64,000 bases of DNA from Novosphingobium profundi (lineage in GTDB: Bacteria > Pseudomonadota > Alphaproteobacteria > Sphingomonadales > Sphingomonadaceae): the NCBI RefSeq assembly GCF_020524485.1, contig NZ_JAIVLF010000001.1, positions 310,001 through 374,000 on the forward strand, written 5' to 3'. Each line of letters starts with the position of its first letter. The stretch's first letter is position 1. Positions 34,715 through 43,013 of the stretch are shown in pieces. The translations under genes and the position numbers were made by a program. A model generated the notes under the pieces. The model was given only the letters and a program-made list of their open reading frames with translations. It did not search any database and was not told where the DNA came from.

Positions 34715-36133
34715 TCAGGCGCCGGGCGGGGTGCCAGCGTCCTGGTCCTGGGGAAGGTCGATGGGCGTCGCCTGGCAGATCGTGCGCAGCGCGTTCTTGA
34801 GACCTTCCTCGATGGTGGGATGATAGAAGGGGAGGGAGAGGAGCTCGCTAGCCGTGCGGCCCTCCTGGATCGCCCAAGCCAGCATGTGCGCGAGGTGCTC
34901 GCCTGCGGGTGCGACCATGTCGGCGCCGATCAGCCGCCCGTCAGGCGCTGCGGCGTGTAGGGTGAGCAGGCCTACGTTGCGGCCTTCGACATGGGCGCGG
35001 CCCTGGTCGTCGAAGTCGGCGGTGCCGGTGACGGCGCCCTCGTCCTCAGGCGCGCCGATGGTGGCGACCGTGGGCTGCGTGAAAATCATGCTGAAGGGGA
35101 CATGGCGCTCAGCCGCTACCGGGGCCGGGAAGGCCGCCGCATTGCGGCCGGCGATGGCCCCGTCGTGCGAGGCTTCGTGCAGGAGGGGGAGGTCGGAGGC
35201 AACGTCGCCAGCCAGAAACACCGCGCTGTCGCCGCAGCGCATGGTGTGGCGGTCGTGGAAGGGGACGCCCTTGTCATCGCAGGCTATCCCGGCTGCATCG
35301 AGATCAAGGTCGTCCAGCTGTGGGGACCGGCCCAGCGCTGCGAGCACGAGATCGTACTGCGCCTCGCCCGCTTCGCCTTCACCATTGGACCATGCGATCC
35401 GCGCGCCATTGTCCTCGGCGTGGGGTGTCACCTCGACCCCGAGCTTGAGGTCGAGATCGGCGGCGATGATTGCGTGCAGGCGTTCGTGAACCCGCGCGCA
35501 GCGCAGGCCGCCCATGCGCGTCGCGCGGTCGAACAGTGTGGTCTCGACGCCCAGGTGCGCGAAGGCTTGGGCGAGTTCCAGACCAATGGCGCCCGATCCG
35601 ACAACCGCCAAGCGGCGCGGCAGATCGCGCATCTCGAAGATGCCATCGCTGGTGAGCACCCTGTCCCCCAGCGCCGCGAAGGCGGGCGGCAGAACCGGGG
35701 AGGACCCGGTGGCAATCACCACCCGGTCCGCCCCGACACAGCGCCCGTCGTTGAGAGCAAGGCGCCCCGGCGCGGTGAAGCGGGCACGGGCCTTGATGGC
35801 GATGCCGGGGGGCAGATCTTCGAAGGATTGGCGCGTCAGGCGGGCGAAGCGGTCGCGCTCCTCACGCACCCGTTGCAGGACGGCGGGGCCGTCGATGGCG
35901 ACATCGCCGACCTTGATGCCGAAGGGCCCTGCCGTCCTCACCGCGTGGGCCCGGTGGGCCGCGGCGATGAGGAGTTTGGAGGGCATGCAGCCGACAGTGG
36001 CGCAGGTGGTCCCGTTGAAGGCGGGATCGATCAGCAGGGTCGAGGCGCCATTGGCGCGCGCGGCGCGTTCGGCTGCGAGGCCGGCGGTGCCCGCTCCGAT
36101 CACCGCGACGTCGCAATGGAGCATCTCGCCCAT
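34715..36133 (-). CDS. Dihydrolipoyl dehydrogenase-like pyridine nucleotide-disulfide oxidoreductase
   Basis: 472 residues. FAD motif CDVAVIGAGTAGLAAERAARANGA; redox-active pair Cys44/Cys49 in NGTTCATVGCMPSKLL; NAD(P) motif LAVVGSGAIGLELAQAFAHLGVE. AVFLAGDVASDLPLLHEASHDGAIAGRNAA is the second FAD contact. The dimer-interface His-Glu pair appears as LPFYHPTIEEGLKNALR. The disulfide loop (ATVGC instead of the usual VNVGC) is slightly divergent. It is not next to any 2-oxoacid dehydrogenase gene, so lipoamide may not be the substrate. It begins 1 bp after the ALDH stop, in a peroxide-sensor-controlled operon. Confidence 0.82.
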   Translation of the reverse strand: MGEMLHCDVAVIGAGTAGLAAERAARANGASTLLIDPAFNGTTCATVGCMPSKLLIAAAHRAHAVRTAGPFGIKVGDVAIDGPAVLQRVREERDRFARLTRQSFEDLPPGIAIKARARFTAPGRLALNDGRCVGADRVVIATGSSPVLPPAFAALGDRVLTSDGIFEMRDLPRRLAVVGSGAIGLELAQAFAHLGVETTLFDRATRMGGLRCARVHERLHAIIAADLDLKLGVEVTPHAEDNGARIAWSNGEGEAGEAQYDLVLAALGRSPQLDDLDLDAAGIACDDKGVPFHDRHTMRCGDSAVFLAGDVASDLPLLHEASHDGAIAGRNAAAFPAPVAAERHVPFSMIFTQPTVATIGAPEDEGAVTGTADFDDQGRAHVEGRNVGLLTLHAAAPDGRLIGADMVAPAGEHLAHMLAWAIQEGRTASELLSLPFYHPTIEEGLKNALRTICQATPIDLPQDQDAGTPPGA

Positions 36134-36134
36134 A

Positions 36135-37514
36135 TCAGCGGGCGATCTTGATCGACTTGATGTTGACGAACTCCTTGAGACCCTCGGGCCCATGCTCACG
36201 GCCATAGCCCGAACTCTTCACCCCCCCGAAGGGCAGGTTGGGCGTGGCGATGTCGAATGTATTGATGAACACCATGCCGGTGTCGAAGTGGGTCTTGGCC
36301 AGCTCGCGGGCGCGCTCGACATCGCGGCTGAAGATACCCCCGCCAAGGCCGTAGCGGCTGGAATTGGCAATGCGCATCGCTTCGCCATCGTCCTTGGCCT
36401 TGATGATCGCGGCGGCCGGGCCGAACAGTTCGTCCTCGTAGGCGGGCTGGCCCGGGGCGACATCGGCAAGCACGGTGGCGGGGTAGAACCAGCCCTTGCG
36501 CTCGGGCACTTCGCCGCCGACGACAAGGCGCGCGCCCTTTTCGACACTCTTGCTGACCTGCTCGTGCAACTGGTCACGCTGGCTACGGCTGACGAGGGGG
36601 CCAAGCTGCGTGTTCTCGTCGGTCGGGTCGCCAAGCACGATGGCGTCAAACTTCTTGGCGTAACGCTCCACGAAAGCATCGTAGTTCTTTTCAGTGACGA
36701 TGAAGCGCTTGGCGTTCACGCAGGTCTGGCCGTTGTTGTAGAGGCGGCCCTGCACGCAGGTGTCGACCGCCAGATCAAGGTCGGCATCGTCGAGCACGAG
36801 ATAGGCATCGTTCGAGCCCAGTTCGAGCACGGTCTTCTTGACCTGTTCGCCCGCCTTGGCCGCGATATGGCGCCCGGCCTTGTCGCTGCCGGTCATCGTC
36901 ACGCCGCGCACCAGGTCGTTCTCGATGATTGCGTCGGACTGCTCGTGCGTGATGCACAGGACCCCGAAGAGCCCTTCAGGCAGGCCCGCCTGCTCGTAGA
37001 TCTCGCGCAGCAGGAGCCCGCTGCCGGTGCAGTTCTCGGCGTGCTTGAGAAGAACACCATTGCCCGCCATCAGACTGGCGATCGAATAGCGCACCGCCTG
37101 GTAGGCCGGGAAGTTCCAGGGCTGGATGCCATAGACGACGCCGATGGGCGCGTGGGTGACGATGGCCGTGGCACCATCTGTCTCGCGCTCTTCATCGGCA
37201 AGTGCTCTTGGGCCCTCGTCCGCGCTGTAGTCGCAGATTGCCGCGCACAGATCGACCTCGTCGCGGCTGTCGCCGATCAGCTTGCCGGTCTCGCGCGTCA
37301 TCAGCGTGGCCAGTTCGTCCTTGCGCTCGCGCAGGGCCGTGCCGATGGCGCGGATCACCTCGGCGCGCGCCTCGAGGCTCTGCAGGCGCCAGTCGAGGAA
37401 GGCCTGATGGCAGTCTTCGACGATCTTGGTGGCCTGTGCGTCGCTCATGTAGGCGTAGGTGTCCAGCACCTCTTCGGTGAGGGGATTGACGGTCTTGATG
37501 CCTTGTTCGCTCAT
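36135..37514 (-). CDS. NAD(P)-dependent aldehyde dehydrogenase (succinate-semialdehyde dehydrogenase type)
   Basis: 459 residues, a typical length for the shorter GabD/SSADH branch. [32 protein letters not shown] is the cofactor-binding loop. The general base Glu231 (VLELGSND) and the catalytic Cys265 ([12 protein letters not shown]) are in place. [30 protein letters not shown] closes the protein. Such enzymes oxidise short aldehydes or semialdehydes and are often induced to clear lipid-derived aldehydes. The start at 37514 is followed 42 bp upstream by the MBL-like gene. Confidence 0.88.
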   Translation of the reverse strand: MSEQGIKTVNPLTEEVLDTYAYMSDAQATKIVEDCHQAFLDWRLQSLEARAEVIRAIGTALRERKDELATLMTRETGKLIGDSRDEVDLCAAICDYSADEGPRALADEERETDGATAIVTHAPIGVVYGIQPWNFPAYQAVRYSIASLMAGNGVLLKHAENCTGSGLLLREIYEQAGLPEGLFGVLCITHEQSDAIIENDLVRGVTMTGSDKAGRHIAAKAGEQVKKTVLELGSNDAYLVLDDADLDLAVDTCVQGRLYNNGQTCVNAKRFIVTEKNYDAFVERYAKKFDAIVLGDPTDENTQLGPLVSRSQRDQLHEQVSKSVEKGARLVVGGEVPERKGWFYPATVLADVAPGQPAYEDELFGPAAAIIKAKDDGEAMRIANSSRYGLGGGIFSRDVERARELAKTHFDTGMVFINTFDIATPNLPFGGVKSSGYGREHGPEGLKEFVNIKSIKIAR

Positions 37515-37555
37515 GGCGTTGCTCTCGTGTCTGGAGGGATGGGCGCCCGCGGGAT

Positions 37556-38317
37556 TCAGCCGTGGCGGGCGCGATGCTTTGCGAGGGTCTTTTCGGCGGC
37601 CTCGAGGGCGTGGAGCACCTCTTCGTGCCAGCCTGTCTCCGGGAGTTCGCGCACCGCCGAATGGGCCGCGCACACATAGGGTGTGCCCGACCATTCCCCG
37701 GCGATCTGCCGTGCCCAGCGCGCGAAGGCATCCGCCGCGCCCACCCGCTGCTGCAGGGCCTTGCCCAGCATTGGGTGGAAGCGCAGCCGCCCCTGCGGCA
37801 GGACCTTGCCCAGCACACCCGGCGCCTCGAGGACGCTGAGCGTGTCGTCGACGTGGACAATGCCGCTGCGCAGGTGGCGCACCAGCACCGAGCCGGCGTG
37901 GACCGACGGGTCCTGCGTCACCAGGTCGACCCCCTCGGGCACCGAGAAGGCAAGGTCCTCGGCGAACTCGGCCTGCGTGGCGGCATCCTCGATCACCCCG
38001 TCCTGCCAGCGCAGGTGCGGGGCCTGTTCGCGGTGCCGCCGCGTCCCCACCAGACGCGCCTTGGGAAACAGCTTGTGAACTGTCTCGCAGTGCAGGGTGT
38101 GGAAGGGATGGACGTTGAGAATTGCGTCGATCGCTGCACCATTGTCGGTGAGCGCCAGCAACTCGGCGCGGTCCTCGGGCGCTAGGTCATAGGAGTCGAG
38201 AACAAGGAACCGGCCATTGGCCTTGCGAACCAGCGACATCTGCGTGCCGACATCGAGAACTCCTGCGATCTTGAAAGACCCGCGGAAATTCCAGAACCCG
38301 TCGGACAGCTGACGCAT
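37556..38317 (-). CDS. Metallo-beta-lactamase-like protein with altered metal motif
   Basis: 253 residues with a strong AAGGAGG Shine-Dalgarno. The sheet pattern MSLVRKANGRFLVLDSYDLAPEDRAELLAL followed by AIDAILNVHPFHTLHCETVHKLFPKARLVGT follows the MBL fold. However, the signature HxHxDH is replaced by His70, His73 and His76 without the Asp. A later VHVDDTLSVL may supply another acidic ligand. Activity as a hydrolase is therefore uncertain. It is the first gene of the MBL-ALDH-Lpd operon and is divergent from the OhrR-type regulator gene. Confidence 0.6.
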   Translation of the reverse strand: MRQLSDGFWNFRGSFKIAGVLDVGTQMSLVRKANGRFLVLDSYDLAPEDRAELLALTDNGAAIDAILNVHPFHTLHCETVHKLFPKARLVGTRRHREQAPHLRWQDGVIEDAATQAEFAEDLAFSVPEGVDLVTQDPSVHAGSVLVRHLRSGIVHVDDTLSVLEAPGVLGKVLPQGRLRFHPMLGKALQQRVGAADAFARWARQIAGEWSGTPYVCAAHSAVRELPETGWHEEVLHALEAAEKTLAKHRARHG

Positions 38318-38406
38318 GGTTTGCCTCCTTGCCGGCAGGATCGGCCCGGTGCCGACCCTTGCTCTTGGTGGGGAAACGGGAGAGGCGGCCTTCGAGTTCC
38401 ATTTTG

Positions 38407-38436
38407 GACAATTAAATTGCACGCAATATAAATGCA
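38407..38436. promoter_or_regulatory. OhrR-type operator
   Basis: The 30-bp stretch starts GACAATTAAATTGCACGCAA and continues TATAAATGCA. It matches the known Bacillus OhrR operator (ACAATTAAATTG followed by an inverted CAATTTAATTGT) at 23 of 30 positions by eye, with the left half-site almost perfect. It lies 90 bp from the MBL-like start and 44 bp from the MarR/OhrR start, so one bound protein can control both directions. Confidence 0.75.
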
Positions 38437-38479
38437 CAAACCTTTGAGCGCGCGGGTCCATGCGCTATCGTCCTGCGCG

Positions 38480-38947
38480 ATGCGAACGTCCCTGAATGCC
38501 TCTGACCCGCGTGAGGACCCTTTGCGCCTCGATCGCCAGCTGTGCTTCCAGTTCTACGCGGCGAGCAACCTGATCGGCAGGCTCTACGCCCCGGTGCTCG
38601 CGCGGCTGAACCTTACCTACCCGCAGTACCTTGTCATGCTGGTGCTGTGGGAAGAGGACGGGCAGAGCGTGGGGGCCATCGGCAAGCGGCTGCATCTTGA
38701 TACCGGAACGCTGACGCCTCTTCTCAAGCGCATGGAAACCCTGGGGCACCTTGTGCGCCAGCGCGACCGGGAGGACGAACGCCGTGTGCGTGTCTCGCTG
38801 ACCGCAAGCGGGAAGGCGCTGCGCGAAGAGGCGCTCCACGTCCCGGAGATCATGACCCGGGGGCAGGACCTGGAGGAACTCGACGCCCTGCGCCGCACGC
38901 TTGCCAGTGTCGTCGAGGCGCTGAAGGGTGGGAAGGCCCAGGCCTGA
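38480..38947 (+). CDS. OhrR-type MarR-family organic-peroxide sensor
   Basis: 155 residues from ATG 38480. DPLRLDRQLCFQFYAASNLIGRLYAPVLARLNLTYPQYLVMLVLWE gives Cys22, Tyr36 and Tyr47 at the same numbers as the peroxide-sensing Cys and its two hydrogen-bonding tyrosines in Xanthomonas OhrR. LHLDTGTLTPLLKRMETLGHLVRQRDREDERRVRVSLT is the winged helix. There is no second Cys in the C-terminal half, so it should be a one-Cys sensor like the Bacillus protein. The divergent operon lacks an Ohr/OsmC peroxidase, which is unusual for an OhrR neighbourhood. Confidence 0.88.
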   Translation: MRTSLNASDPREDPLRLDRQLCFQFYAASNLIGRLYAPVLARLNLTYPQYLVMLVLWEEDGQSVGAIGKRLHLDTGTLTPLLKRMETLGHLVRQRDREDERRVRVSLTASGKALREEALHVPEIMTRGQDLEELDALRRTLASVVEALKGGKAQA

Positions 38948-38977
38948 TCGTGCCTAGGTGGGCGTAGGTCCTGAGCT

Positions 38978-39583
38978 TCAGAAACCGGCCTCGATGGCGA
39001 TGCGGATGGCTTCGGCCACCGTGCGGACATCCAGCGCGCGCAGCACGGCGGCGCGGTGCATCTTGACCGTGCGTTCGGTCACGCCAAGCTCGAAAGCGAT
39101 CTGCTTGTTGAGCTGCCCCTGCGCCAGTGCGCGCAGGATCTGGCGCTGGCGCCGGGACAGCCCCTCGATCCGGGTGCGGGCCTGCTGGTGGCGGCTGGCC
39201 TCAGTATCATCAATGGCCATCTGCGAGCCGAGGAAGAACTGCACGTCGCCTTCCTCGTCGAACAGGGGCGCCACCATCACCGCGTTGCGAAAGGCGCTGC
39301 TGTCCTTGCGGTAGTTGATGAGCTCGACCATCGCGGGCCGGGTTTCGGCGACAGCCTCGCGCAGCATTGCGGCCTGTTCGGGTTCGGTGCCGCGCCCGCG
39401 CAGGAAACGGCAGTTGCGCCCGATCACCTCTTCGCGCGTGTAGCCGGTCAGCTCAAGAAAGGCCTCGTTGCAGGCGATGATCGGATTGTCGGCCCGCCGC
39501 GGGTCGCTGACGACGGCCGCGACGCGGCTGCTCGCAATCAGGGAATCGGGATCCATCGGGCTTGGTACGGCTGCTTTCTTCAC
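38978..39583 (-). CDS. LOV-HTH blue-light-regulated transcription factor (EL222-like)
   Basis: 201 residues from GTG 39583; ATG 39556 is an alternative start. The LOV domain shows [40 protein letters not shown] with the flavin-adduct Cys58, followed by [37 protein letters not shown]. The C-terminus is a LuxR/GerE helix-turn-helix ([43 protein letters not shown]). The order and much of the sequence match Erythrobacter litoralis EL222, in which light frees the HTH to dimerise and bind DNA. It is divergent, 96 bp away, from an operon that ends in a photolyase. Confidence 0.93.
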   Translation of the reverse strand: MKKAAVPSPMDPDSLIASSRVAAVVSDPRRADNPIIACNEAFLELTGYTREEVIGRNCRFLRGRGTEPEQAAMLREAVAETRPAMVELINYRKDSSAFRNAVMVAPLFDEEGDVQFFLGSQMAIDDTEASRHQQARTRIEGLSRRQRQILRALAQGQLNKQIAFELGVTERTVKMHRAAVLRALDVRTVAEAIRIAIEAGF

Positions 39584-39679
39584 GTTTGGCCATATCGCAG
39601 AGCTTGGAGCCGACGCCTAGAACCTTTCCGGAAGAAAGCCACCTGCGCCGGGTCGGCGGCAAACCGGACGAGAGATATC

Positions 39680-40318
39680 ATGAACATCATGGATGCAGCC
39701 TTCCTCGCGGATCATGCCTGTGACGACGAGGTTGAAGACACCCGCGAGACGGTGCCCGATGACGTCCAGGACGCGGTGCGCACGTTGCTGCGCTGGGCGG
39801 GGGAGGACCCTGATCGCGAGGGGCTTCTCGACACGCCCGCGCGCGTCGGGCGGGCCTGGAAGGAATACGGCAAGGGCTACGCGGAAGATCCGGCCGTGCA
39901 TCTGGGCCGTACCTTCGACGAGGTGGGCGGCTATGACGAAGTCGTCCTCCTGCGCGACATTCCCTTCCATTCGCACTGCGAGCATCACCTTGCGCCGATC
40001 ACGGGCACGGCCTCGATTGCTTATCTGCCGCGTAATCGCGTGGTCGGCATTTCCAAGCTGGCGCGCGTCCTGCATGGCTTTGCCCATCGTCTCCAGATCC
40101 AGGAGCGCCTGACCGCGCAGATCGCCGAATGCATCTGGGACAATCTGGACCCGCTGGGCGTGGCCGTCGTCATCAAGGCCAGCCATGGCTGCATGACGGG
40201 GCGCGGCGTGCGCACGCATGGCGTGGATATGGTGACGAGCAAGATGCTGGGCTGCTTCCGCGAGGATGCGGGCCGCCGCCGCGAAGTCCTGGCGCTGATC
40301 GGCGGGGGCAGGGGGTGA
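39680..40318 (+). CDS. folE: GTP cyclohydrolase I
   Basis: 212 residues, a normal FolE length. [39 protein letters not shown] is the N-terminal helical part. The zinc site is seen in [23 protein letters not shown] (Cys, His) and [14 protein letters not shown] (Cys). The enzyme converts GTP to dihydroneopterin triphosphate. The operon and the LOV-HTH neighbour suggest a light-induced second copy, perhaps supplying pterins for the photolyase block, not housekeeping folate. The start is ATG 39680; ATG 39689 is possible. Confidence 0.94.
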   Translation: MNIMDAAFLADHACDDEVEDTRETVPDDVQDAVRTLLRWAGEDPDREGLLDTPARVGRAWKEYGKGYAEDPAVHLGRTFDEVGGYDEVVLLRDIPFHSHCEHHLAPITGTASIAYLPRNRVVGISKLARVLHGFAHRLQIQERLTAQIAECIWDNLDPLGVAVVIKASHGCMTGRGVRTHGVDMVTSKMLGCFREDAGRRREVLALIGGGRG

Positions 40319-40320
40319 CC

Positions 40321-41286
40321 ATGCGCATCGCCATCGTGGGAGCGGGCATGGCCGGGCTCGCCTGCGCCGGGCGGTTGTCCGGGCTTGCCGACATCGTCCT
40401 GTTCGACAAGGGGCGTCGTCCCGGAGGGCGGCTGACCTCGGTCGTGACGGACATCTCTTCGTGGGACCTGGGCGCGCCGTTCTTCACCGCGCATGACCCC
40501 GATTTCCAGGCCGAAGTGGCGCGCTGGCAGGAAGCCGGCTGGGCGGCGCGCTGGCCCGATGGCCCGCGCGGGGCCATGGTCGGCGTCCCGTCCATGGCGA
40601 CCCTTGTTGCCGAGCAGAGCAAACGCTTCGACGTGCGGTTCGGCGCACGGGTCCAGGCTCTGGTTCAGGGCGAGGACGGCTGGAGGATCGAAGGGGAGGG
40701 GCTGGACGCAGAACCCTTCGACAGCGTCGTTGTCGCCGTCCCGGCCGAGCAGGCCGCGCCGCTCCTGTCCCTTCACGATCTCGATGCCGGGCTGGAGGCG
40801 GCCTCGGTACGCTCCACGCCCTGCTGGTCGGTCATGGTCGCGTTTCCCTGGGACATCCCTGCGCCCCGTGCCTTCATGGAGGATCTGGGCATTTTCTCCG
40901 CGCTCGCGTGCAACGCCTCCAAGCCCGAGCGGGGGCCCTCGCAGGGGTGGGTGCTTCATGCCAACGCGGCGTGGTCGCGCGCGAACCTGGAATGCGAGGC
41001 GAAGGATGTGGCGGAGCGGATGCTCGCCGCGTTTGCGCAGGCGCTCGGCACGGACCTGCCCGAACCCACCTTCCTGAAGGCGCACCGCTGGCGCTTTGCG
41101 CAGCCTTACGGACAGTCGGGCCGGGTCCTGTGGAACCTCGACCAGCGCCTTGGCGCCTGCGGCGACTGGTGCCGCGCGCCTACGGTGGAAGGGGCCTGGC
41201 TCTCGGGTGTGCGGCTCGCCGATCAGATGCGTGCGAGCCTGCCGGATCTGATCACCCAGGTGGCGGCCCTGCACGGGGCCAGCTAG
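40321..41286 (+). CDS. Renalase-like FAD-dependent oxidoreductase
   Basis: 321 residues. The FAD motif is at the very N-terminus (MRIAIVGAGMAGLACAGRLSGLADIVLFDKGRRPGGRLTSV), followed by WDLGAPFFTAHDPDFQAEVARWQ, typical of bacterial renalase-like proteins. The C-terminus WLSGVRLADQM closes the flavin site. Renalase-like enzymes oxidise aberrant (beta-) forms of NAD(P)H dihydropyridines; many bacterial members are untested. The start is 2 bp after the folE stop. Members of this family recur next to photolyase and folE in light-responsive blocks. Confidence 0.85.
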   Translation: MRIAIVGAGMAGLACAGRLSGLADIVLFDKGRRPGGRLTSVVTDISSWDLGAPFFTAHDPDFQAEVARWQEAGWAARWPDGPRGAMVGVPSMATLVAEQSKRFDVRFGARVQALVQGEDGWRIEGEGLDAEPFDSVVVAVPAEQAAPLLSLHDLDAGLEAASVRSTPCWSVMVAFPWDIPAPRAFMEDLGIFSALACNASKPERGPSQGWVLHANAAWSRANLECEAKDVAERMLAAFAQALGTDLPEPTFLKAHRWRFAQPYGQSGRVLWNLDQRLGACGDWCRAPTVEGAWLSGVRLADQMRASLPDLITQVAALHGAS

Positions 41287-41288
41287 CC

Positions 41289-41438
41289 ATGGCGACGATG
41301 CGCAAGAAAGCCGACCTGCCGAGCAAGATCTGCCTCACCTGCGGGCGTCCCTTCACCTGGCGGCGCAAGTGGGCGCGCGTCTGGGACGAGGTGAAGTACT
41401 GCTCGGACCGCTGCCGCCAGAACCGCAAGGCGCCCTAG
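41289..41438 (+). CDS. DUF2256-type small zinc-ribbon protein
   Basis: A 49-residue protein starting MATMRKKADLPSKICLTCGRPF. Two Cys pairs, CLTC (residues 16-19) and CSDRC (38-42), flank a basic, Trp-rich segment (RRKWARVWDEVKYC), giving a small zinc ribbon. The family has no known biochemical role but is repeatedly found beside cryptochrome/photolyase genes. It begins 2 bp after the flavoprotein stop and is followed 42 bp later by the photolyase. Confidence 0.88.
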   Translation: MATMRKKADLPSKICLTCGRPFTWRRKWARVWDEVKYCSDRCRQNRKAP

Positions 41439-41480
41439 CCGCGAGCCTGTCAGGAACGTCGTAGCCCTCAGGAAACCCCG

Positions 41481-43004
41481 ATGCCAACACTTGTGCCCGT
41501 GCTGGGCGATCAGCTTTCCTTAGACCTGTCCTCGCTTGCGGGTATGGAGGCCAGGGACGTTGTCGTCCTGATGATGGAGGTCGCGGACGAGACGACCTAC
41601 GTGCGCCACCACAAGAAGAAGATCGCCTATATCCTTTCGGCGATGCGCCATCACGCGCAGGCGCTGGTCGAGGCGGGCTACACGGTCGATTACGTACGTC
41701 TCGACGATCCCGAGGCCAGCGACAGCTTCACAGGCGAGATCGCCCGCGCCATCGCTCGCCATGACCCGGAGCGCATCGTCGTGACCGAGCCGGGCGAATG
41801 GCGCGTGGCGGCCATGATCGAAAGCTGGCAGACCCTGTTCGGCCTGCCCGTCGACATCCGCGCGGATACGCGGTTTCTGTGCTCGCATCGCGAATTCGAG
41901 GACTGGGCGGACGGCCGCCGCGCCTTGACGATGGAATTCTTCTACCGCGAGATGCGCCGCAAGACAGGGCTCCTGCTCGACGAGGGCAAGCCTGCGGGCG
42001 GGCAGTGGAATTTCGACAAGGACAACCGCCAACCGGCCGACGCCGACCTCTTCATGCCCCGGCCCCTGCGCTTCGAGCCCGATGCCATCACCCGCGAGGT
42101 GCTGGCCCTCGTGGCCGAGAGGTTTGCCGACCATCCCGGATCGCTCGAAGATTTCGACTACGCGGTGACGGCCGCCGATGCCGAGCGGCAGGCGGCCAGC
42201 TTCTTCGCCAACGCCTTGCCCGATTTTGGTCGTTACGAGGACGCCATGCTGCGGGGCCAGCCGTTCCTGTGGCACTCCATCCTCTCGCCCTACCTCAATT
42301 CCGGGCTGCTCGATCCGCTCGACCTGTGCCGCCGCGCGGAGGCCGAGTACCGCGCGGGCCGGGCGCCGATCAATTCGGTCGAAGGCTATATCCGGCAGAT
42401 CCTGGGCTGGCGCGAATACGTGCGCGGCATCTACTGGCGCGAGGGGCCCGAGTACGTGGAGCGGAACTTCCTCGACCACCGCCGGGACCTGCCCGCCTGG
42501 TTCTGGACGGGCGAGACGGACATGCAGTGCCTGCGCGAGGCGATCGGCCAGACCCTTGCGACGGGGCACGCGCATCACATCCAGCGGCTCATGGTGATCG
42601 GCAACTTCGCGCTTCTCGCGGGCTGCGATCCCAAGCAGGTCCACGAATGGTACCTTCAGGTCTATGTCGATGCCTACGAATGGGTCGAACTGCCCAACAC
42701 GCTGGGCATGAGCCAGTTCGGCGACGGCGGTCTTCTTGGGTCCAAGCCCTATGTCGCCTCGGGGGCCTACATCAACCGCATGTCGGACTACTGCGGAACC
42801 TGCGCCTACAACGTGAAGGAACGGGTAGGCCCCGCGGCGTGCCCCTTCAACGCCCTGTACTGGCATTTCCTCGACCGTCACCGCGACAAGCTGGGCGACA
42901 ATCACCGCATGGCGCTGACCTACCGCAATTGGGACCGGCAAAACGAGGACAGTCGGGAGGGTATTCTCGCGCAGGCACGCGCGTTCCTTGCGGGCTGCGC
43001 ATGA
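41481..43004 (+). CDS. Iron-sulfur bacterial cryptochrome/(6-4)-type photolyase (PhrB-like)
   Basis: 507 residues. The four [4Fe-4S] ligands are Cys350, Cys438, Cys441 and Cys454 (DMQCLRE, DYCGTCAYN, AACPFN), at the same numbers as in Agrobacterium PhrB. THE FAD-binding C-terminal half shows GHAHHIQRLMVIGNFALLAGCDP with His365/His366, important for (6-4) photoproduct repair. The N-terminal Rossmann domain (VPVLGDQLSLDL) would hold dimethyl-ribityllumazine as antenna. It is the last gene of the light block, ending 9 bp from the convergent channel gene. Confidence 0.94.
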   Translation: MPTLVPVLGDQLSLDLSSLAGMEARDVVVLMMEVADETTYVRHHKKKIAYILSAMRHHAQALVEAGYTVDYVRLDDPEASDSFTGEIARAIARHDPERIVVTEPGEWRVAAMIESWQTLFGLPVDIRADTRFLCSHREFEDWADGRRALTMEFFYREMRRKTGLLLDEGKPAGGQWNFDKDNRQPADADLFMPRPLRFEPDAITREVLALVAERFADHPGSLEDFDYAVTAADAERQAASFFANALPDFGRYEDAMLRGQPFLWHSILSPYLNSGLLDPLDLCRRAEAEYRAGRAPINSVEGYIRQILGWREYVRGIYWREGPEYVERNFLDHRRDLPAWFWTGETDMQCLREAIGQTLATGHAHHIQRLMVIGNFALLAGCDPKQVHEWYLQVYVDAYEWVELPNTLGMSQFGDGGLLGSKPYVASGAYINRMSDYCGTCAYNVKERVGPAACPFNALYWHFLDRHRDKLGDNHRMALTYRNWDRQNEDSREGILAQARAFLAGCA

Positions 43005-43013
43005 GCGCCCATG

